DNA of 64,000 nucleotides, from assembly GCA_030441535.1 (NCBI GenBank), contig JAUJFZ010000006.1:124001-188000 (forward strand), in the 5' to 3' direction. Source of the DNA: Betaproteobacteria bacterium LSUCC0117 (GTDB lineage Bacteria > Pseudomonadota > Gammaproteobacteria > Burkholderiales > Burkholderiaceae_C). Of the stretch, positions 62,224 through 64,000 are shown in pieces. Position numbers and translations under genes: made by a program. The stretch's first letter is position 1. Each line of letters opens with the position of its first letter. The notes under the pieces are model-generated. The model had not been told where the DNA came from, ran no database searches, and saw only the letters and a list, made by a program, of their open reading frames with translations.

Positions 62224-63015
62224 ATGAAGCCCCTAACCCTCTTACCCGTGCCCGCATTTAACGACAATTATTTGTGGGTTTTACACGATGGTCAAAGCGC
62301 GCTGGTAGTGGACCCGGGCGATGCCGCTCCGGTCGCGGAGGCTCTTAATGCGAACGGGCTTCAGTTAGAAACCATCTTGGTCACCCATCACCATGGGGAT
62401 CATACGGGGGGGGTCTCCGCTCTCCAAGCAGCTTTCGGTTCAAAGGTGTACGCGCCAGCTAATGACCCGATGCCGTTCGTCAAGAAAACGCCGTTTACAG
62501 CGGTCGATGAGGGCAGTCATTTTTCTGCCCTCGGTTGTCGCTGGCAAGTCATGGCAGTACCCGGTCACACGCTGGGCCACATCGCTTATTTCGTTGAACT
62601 ATCAAACGATGACCCCATCCTCTTTTGTGGGGACACCCTATTCTCCGGTGGTTGCGGGAGATTGTTTGAGGGTACGCCCGCACAAATGCATCAGTCACTG
62701 ACGCGGTTTGCTGCTTTGCCTGGTCAAACTCGGGTGTGCTGTGCACATGAGTACACGCTGAGTAATTTGAAGTTTGCGCGAGCCGTTGAGCCTGAGAATG
62801 AAGACTTGATGCGTTACAGTGTGTGGTGTGAAGAACGTCGCGCTGCGCTTGAGCCCACTTTGCCGAGCCGCGTTGAAATCGAGCGCCAAATCAATCCCTT
62901 TTTACGGGTTACGCAGTCGGCTGTAGTGGCCGCGGCGCAATCCAAATCCCCCGCTTCACCACCAGACCCCGTCTCGGTACTGGGTGTGTTGCGCGAGTGG
63001 AAAAATAACAGTTAA
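62224..63015 (+). CDS. gloB: Hydroxyacylglutathione hydrolase (glyoxalase II)
   Basis: GloB hydrolyses S-lactoylglutathione, the second step of methylglyoxal detoxification. The 263-residue metallo-beta-lactamase-fold protein has the zinc motif THHHGDHTGG (His55, His57, Asp59, His60) and PGHTLGHIAYF, then FCGDTLFSGGCGRLFEG. ATG 62224 gives the family start MKPLTLLPVPAFNDNY; an upstream extension is not conserved. It is followed 30 bases later by mltD, as in many proteobacteria. Confidence 0.96.
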   Translation: MKPLTLLPVPAFNDNYLWVLHDGQSALVVDPGDAAPVAEALNANGLQLETILVTHHHGDHTGGVSALQAAFGSKVYAPANDPMPFVKKTPFTAVDEGSHFSALGCRWQVMAVPGHTLGHIAYFVELSNDDPILFCGDTLFSGGCGRLFEGTPAQMHQSLTRFAALPGQTRVCCAHEYTLSNLKFARAVEPENEDLMRYSVWCEERRAALEPTLPSRVEIERQINPFLRVTQSAVVAAAQSKSPASPPDPVSVLGVLREWKNNS

Positions 63016-63045
63016 GCCCTGTCCATCAAGGCCGATCGCCGAACC

Positions 63046-64000
63046 ATGCCATCTTTGTGTTTTGAGAAATTCCGTCGTCTTCCTATGCCATTGACACGTT
63101 TGTGCGCTTTGGCTAGCGCACTCTGGTTGAGCGGGTGTGTGACGACCCAACCCGTGACGAATAACCAAGGCCCAGCGCCCGTCATTTCCTCCCAAAGTCA
63201 CAACGATACCCCCAGCATTGCCCAAGTGCCTGCTGATATCCCTCAAGCGCAGCCGACTCAAGCGCAGCCGACGATTGATGACTTAGCGGTTGCCGAGGCG
63301 GGTCAGCCCGAAGTAGCCCGTGAACCACCTGAGGCGCCGCTGACACCCGCGCCCACCATGGGCCCGTTGACACCGATCGGAACGACAGCGCCATTGGCCG
63401 CGGCCGACGTGGCGACCGTTGCAGCACCCAGCGACATGTGGGACCGCATTCGGCGTGGTCTCACGATGCCTGATATCGACGGCCCACTGGTGGAATCCCG
63501 CATCAACTGGTACGTGAGCAAACCCGACTACATCCAACGTATGTCCGAGCGGTCGGCGCGTTACATGTTCTATATCGTCGAAGAACTTGAGCGTCGCCAC
63601 CTCCCAACTGAATTAGCTCTGCTCCCCTTCATCGAGAGTGCCTTCAACCCAGACGCTGTGTCTCGGACCAAGGCTGTCGGCATCTGGCAATTTATGCCAC
63701 TGACCGGACGCGAGTATGACCTGCGCCAAAACAGCTTCCGGGATGATCGGCAAGATGTGGTCGCATCAACGAACGCCGCGCTTGACTACCTTGAGTCGCT
63801 TTACGCCCAATTCGGCGACTGGCACCTCGCCCTTGCGGCCTACAACTGGGGCCAAGGTAACGTCCGACGAGCGATCGCCAAAAACAAAAAAGCACGCAAA
63901 CCAACGGGCTACCTTGATCTGCGTATGCCCAATGAAACGCGGCTGTACGTGCCCAAGTTACAAGCAGTTGAGCAAATCGTGCGCAACCCAGAGGCTTATG
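63046..64000 (+). CDS. mltD: Membrane-bound lytic murein transglycosylase D, N-terminal part
   Basis: The gene runs off the right edge. About 318 residues are visible. A lipoprotein signal ends with LSGC at about residues 28-31. A Pro/Ala/Gln-rich linker (about 40-120) follows, then the SLT catalytic domain with the Glu in IESAFNPDAVSRTKAVG, IWQFMPLTGREY and AAYNWGQGNVRRAI. MltD cleaves the glycan strand to anhydromuramyl ends at the outer membrane. LysM repeats expected at the C-terminus are outside the window. ATG 63085 is another possible start. Confidence 0.9.
   Translation, partial: MPSLCFEKFRRLPMPLTRLCALASALWLSGCVTTQPVTNNQGPAPVISSQSHNDTPSIAQVPADIPQAQPTQAQPTIDDLAVAEAGQPEVAREPPEAPLTPAPTMGPLTPIGTTAPLAAADVATVAAPSDMWDRIRRGLTMPDIDGPLVESRINWYVSKPDYIQRMSERSARYMFYIVEELERRHLPTELALLPFIESAFNPDAVSRTKAVGIWQFMPLTGREYDLRQNSFRDDRQDVVASTNAALDYLESLYAQFGDWHLALAAYNWGQGNVRRAIAKNKKARKPTGYLDLRMPNETRLYVPKLQAVEQIVRNPEAY

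Overview
The window is an almost completely coding stretch of a betaproteobacterial chromosome, most likely Burkholderiales. The evidence is gene order typical of that group (xseA-exbB-exbD-lpxK-Trm112-kdsB-adk; ilvI-ilvH-ilvC-pssA-leuA; pepA divergent from lptF-lptG; cysI-DUF934), tRNA genes with encoded CCA ends, a CTGT-N8-ACAG LexA operator, and IclR-type control of pobA. I cannot name the genus. There is no phage, insertion sequence, CRISPR array or obvious island; it reads as ordinary core genome with a few metabolic accessory modules. Intergenic gaps are short, and only one gap (336-645) slightly exceeds 300 bases.

Layout. 1-4700: start of xseA, an exbB/exbD proton-channel pair, then envelope and nucleotide genes lpxK, a Trm112-like gene, kdsB and adk. 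4600-6600: a cytosolic type L-asparaginase divergent from lexA, with two tandem LexA boxes between them and an unknown small gene after lexA. 6650-14820: a 2-hydroxyacid dehydrogenase-like protein followed by a fatty-acyl module (3-hydroxyacyl-CoA dehydrogenase, enoyl-CoA hydratase, Crp/Fnr regulator, APH-like kinase, ACAD10/11-like acyl-CoA dehydrogenase, GST). The kinase plus dehydrogenase pair resembles the LvaA/LvaC and ACAD10/11 systems that convert 4-hydroxyacyl-CoAs into enoyl-CoAs for beta-oxidation. 14880-18970: racemase-like gene, two tRNAs, and the pobR-like/pobA 4-hydroxybenzoate locus with a three-repeat operator. 19000-28430: ygiQ, a branched-chain amino acid binding lipoprotein, holC-pepA, lptFG, cbiX and cysB.

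28440-40850: hrpA, argA, dsbB, yggX, an MnmC2-like oxidoreductase, then a self-contained sulfite reduction chain (cysI, DUF934, ferredoxin, ferredoxin-NADP reductase), tRNA-Asn, a small lipoprotein and a periplasmic rhodanese. 40920-44380: N-degron transferases aat-bpt, an IclR regulator and a PBP7-type endopeptidase. 44580-50990: the branched-chain amino acid cluster ilvI-ilvH-ilvC-pssA-leuA. leuA is preceded by a leader peptide whose four leucines are all CTA codons, followed by a terminator, which is a clear attenuator. ilvI is preceded by a branched-chain-rich frame that lacks a normal start codon.

51000-64000: RDD protein, dgkA, LOG protein, P-II, a second unrelated asparaginase, NAD synthetase, a DUF482-type acyltransferase, soluble pyrophosphatase divergent from a K+-independent membrane pyrophosphatase, moaA, rnhA with a methyltransferase, gloB and the start of mltD.

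The observations I rank highest are the leuA attenuator with a possibly leaderless leader mRNA, the split ACAD10/11-like module, the PcaU/PobR-style operator, the double LexA operator shared with the asparaginase gene, the adk terminator encoded inside the opposing asparaginase gene, and a DnaA-box cluster beside an AT-rich tract at 378-600.
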